Shown piece by piece: positions 62,892 to 64,000 of a stretch of 64,000 nt of DNA (the first letter of the stretch is position 1; each line of letters begins with the position of its first letter). A model generated the notes under the pieces. That model was not told the origin of the DNA, searched no databases, and saw only the letters and a program-made list of their open reading frames with translations. A program made the position numbers and the translations under genes. Location: NCBI GenBank assembly GCA_022340805.1, contig JAJDNF010000072.1, forward strand, positions 1 through 64,000, read 5' to 3'. The stretch comes from Chromatiaceae bacterium (lineage in GTDB: Bacteria > Pseudomonadota > Gammaproteobacteria > Chromatiales > Chromatiaceae).

Positions 62892-64000
62892 TCATCCGAG
62901 CCGTTGCAGCAGCTGCTCGGCATCGCCGCGCTGCCCGTCGTTGCCCTCGACCACCACCTCTTCGAGGATGCTGCGCGCACCGTCGTCGTCGCCCATATCG
63001 ACATAGGCACGCGCCAGGTCCAGCTTGGTCGCCACCTCGTCCTCACCGGCAGGTTCATCCAGTCCCTGTGGCTGATCGAGACCGATCAGCTCGGAAAGTT
63101 CATCGCCGTCCTCGGCGGTATCGAACACCCTGTCCAGATTGAGCGGCTGGTCGAGCCCGTCGGGCGACACCCCACGGTCCTCCGCCACCAGGCCGAGGGT
63201 GCTCGGGGCGTCCACGGCCCTGACCTCAGCGGACGCGTCCAGGTCGGAATCGAACGCCGACAGGTCGCTCAGCTCATCCAGCTGCGCCTGCAGCTCGTCG
63301 GCGCTGAAACCGGAATCCAGGTTGATCAGGGAATCGTCCTGGTCCACCGCCGCCTCGGCCTCGGCCATCATCGTGTCGAGATCCAGCGAGTCGGGACCCA
63401 GGTCGTCGGCCTGGGCCTGGCCGGCCGCCTCGACGCCCTTTTCCACCTCCGGCAACTCGAAATCCATGGACCCGAGTTCGTCCATCGGAATGGCCTCCGG
63501 CAGCGCCAGTTCCGGCACCGCTGCAAGCTCCGAGGTATCCTCCAGATCGAGGGTAATCGAGACCTCGGACGGCGCCTCCAGGTCGTTTGCCAAACCCTCC
63601 GGTTCGTCGTAGGCCGCGGTCAGCTCGGACAGTTCGAGGTCATCCAGCGACAAGGTATCGTCGTCTGCGGCCGCCAGCGCCGTCACATCTTCCGTATCGA
63701 ATGCACCGTCGGTCTCGCTCTTCGCAAACAGCGGGTTCTCGGCTGCCAGTTCGCGTCCCATGTCCTTGGCCCGAGCCCAGGCTTCCGGGTCCACCGAATC
63801 CTGGCCGGCATCCACCATCTCCTGGGCGAGCGCCGAGAAGGCATCGCCGTTGCGGGTCGCGTAATGCACCTCGAGCAGCTTGTGCTTCAATGCCAGGCGG
63901 TCCGGGTCGCGGCCCAATGCCTGACGCAGCAGTTCCTGGGCCTGCTGGTAGCGGCCATAGGCGATGTACACATCCGCCTCGGATACCGGATCGACCTCGC
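62892..64000 (-). CDS. fimV: FimV-like protein, C-terminal part (truncated by window edge)
   Basis: The visible part is the C-terminal 369 or so residues; the frame stays open through the right edge, so the N terminus is missing. It contains a TPR-like segment (VYIAYGRYQQAQELLRQALG..LALKHKLLEVHYATR) and a long acidic, Ala/Asp/Glu/Leu-rich tract, ending in a FimV C-terminal region (TKLDLARAYVDMGDDDGARSILEEV). FimV is a peptidoglycan-binding polar hub linked to type IV pili and twitching, and its truA neighbour is conserved. Confidence 0.85.
   Translation of the reverse strand, partial: EVDPVSEADVYIAYGRYQQAQELLRQALGRDPDRLALKHKLLEVHYATRNGDAFSALAQEMVDAGQDSVDPEAWARAKDMGRELAAENPLFAKSETDGAFDTEDVTALAAADDDTLSLDDLELSELTAAYDEPEGLANDLEAPSEVSITLDLEDTSELAAVPELALPEAIPMDELGSMDFELPEVEKGVEAAGQAQADDLGPDSLDLDTMMAEAEAAVDQDDSLINLDSGFSADELQAQLDELSDLSAFDSDLDASAEVRAVDAPSTLGLVAEDRGVSPDGLDQPLNLDRVFDTAEDGDELSELIGLDQPQGLDEPAGEDEVATKLDLARAYVDMGDDDGARSILEEVVVEGNDGQRGDAEQLLQRLG

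Overview
The window is GC-rich bacterial chromosome with a gammaproteobacterial gene order (grpE-dnaK-dnaJ-dapB; metZ-purF-cvpA-dedD-folC-accD-trpA/B/F-truA-fimV, listed along the + axis). Its gene content suggests a sulfur-oxidising or sulfur-respiring member of the Chromatiales or a close relative. The indications are a large periplasmic sulfur/multiheme cytochrome locus, two membrane genes of the YeeE/YedE family, several rhodaneses and a candidate sulfur-globule protein. The species cannot be named from the sequence alone.

Layout. 1-12.3 kb is housekeeping: a lipoprotein, dapB, the dnaJ-dnaK-grpE-hrcA heat-shock group with readable sigma-32 promoters, then divergently nadK, recN and a long U32-family protein. 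A ferritin-like gene follows at 12.3-12.9 kb.

13.2-29.2 kb is the centrepiece, a divergent redox locus of 14 genes. On the minus strand, starting at 23.6 kb, are a pentaheme cytochrome, a tetraheme cytochrome, a Tat-exported four-cluster ferredoxin and an NrfD quinone protein. These are followed by a periplasmic triple rhodanese, a PsrA/PhsA-type molybdopterin enzyme with its PsrB- and PsrC-like partners, and a rhodanese-like lipoprotein lacking the catalytic Cys. On the plus strand, starting at 24.0 kb, are a 15-heme cytochrome with an octaheme-tetrathionate-reductase-like first half, a YeeE/YedE pair, a membrane-anchored rhodanese-like protein without Cys, and a small tetraheme cytochrome ending at an intrinsic terminator. 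FNR/CRP-family-like sites lie in the divergent promoter region and before the last cytochrome. I infer that the locus moves sulfane sulfur or thiosulfate/polysulfide/tetrathionate in the periplasm and exchanges electrons with the quinone pool through two NrfD modules.

29.3-41 kb holds a duplicated 88-bp palindromic repeat, an RND efflux pair, a DUF4399 protein, a small membrane protein, an isolated sucA, and lrgA-lrgB flanked on each side by one member of an unrecognised paralogous membrane-protein family. 41-47.1 kb has acnB, a divergent LysR regulator and acs (acetate/TCA metabolism). 47.2-52 kb is an apparent copper-uptake group: a DUF2946-like protein, an OprC/NosA-type receptor with CxxxM and HxM motifs, and exbB-exbD-tonB. 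52.2-52.8 kb encodes a secreted Gly/Pro/Tyr-rich repeat protein. 53-64 kb is the conserved metZ to fimV block; fimV runs off the right edge.

I saw no tRNA, rRNA, CRISPR array or transposase gene. Family assignments come from reading motifs, not from database searches.
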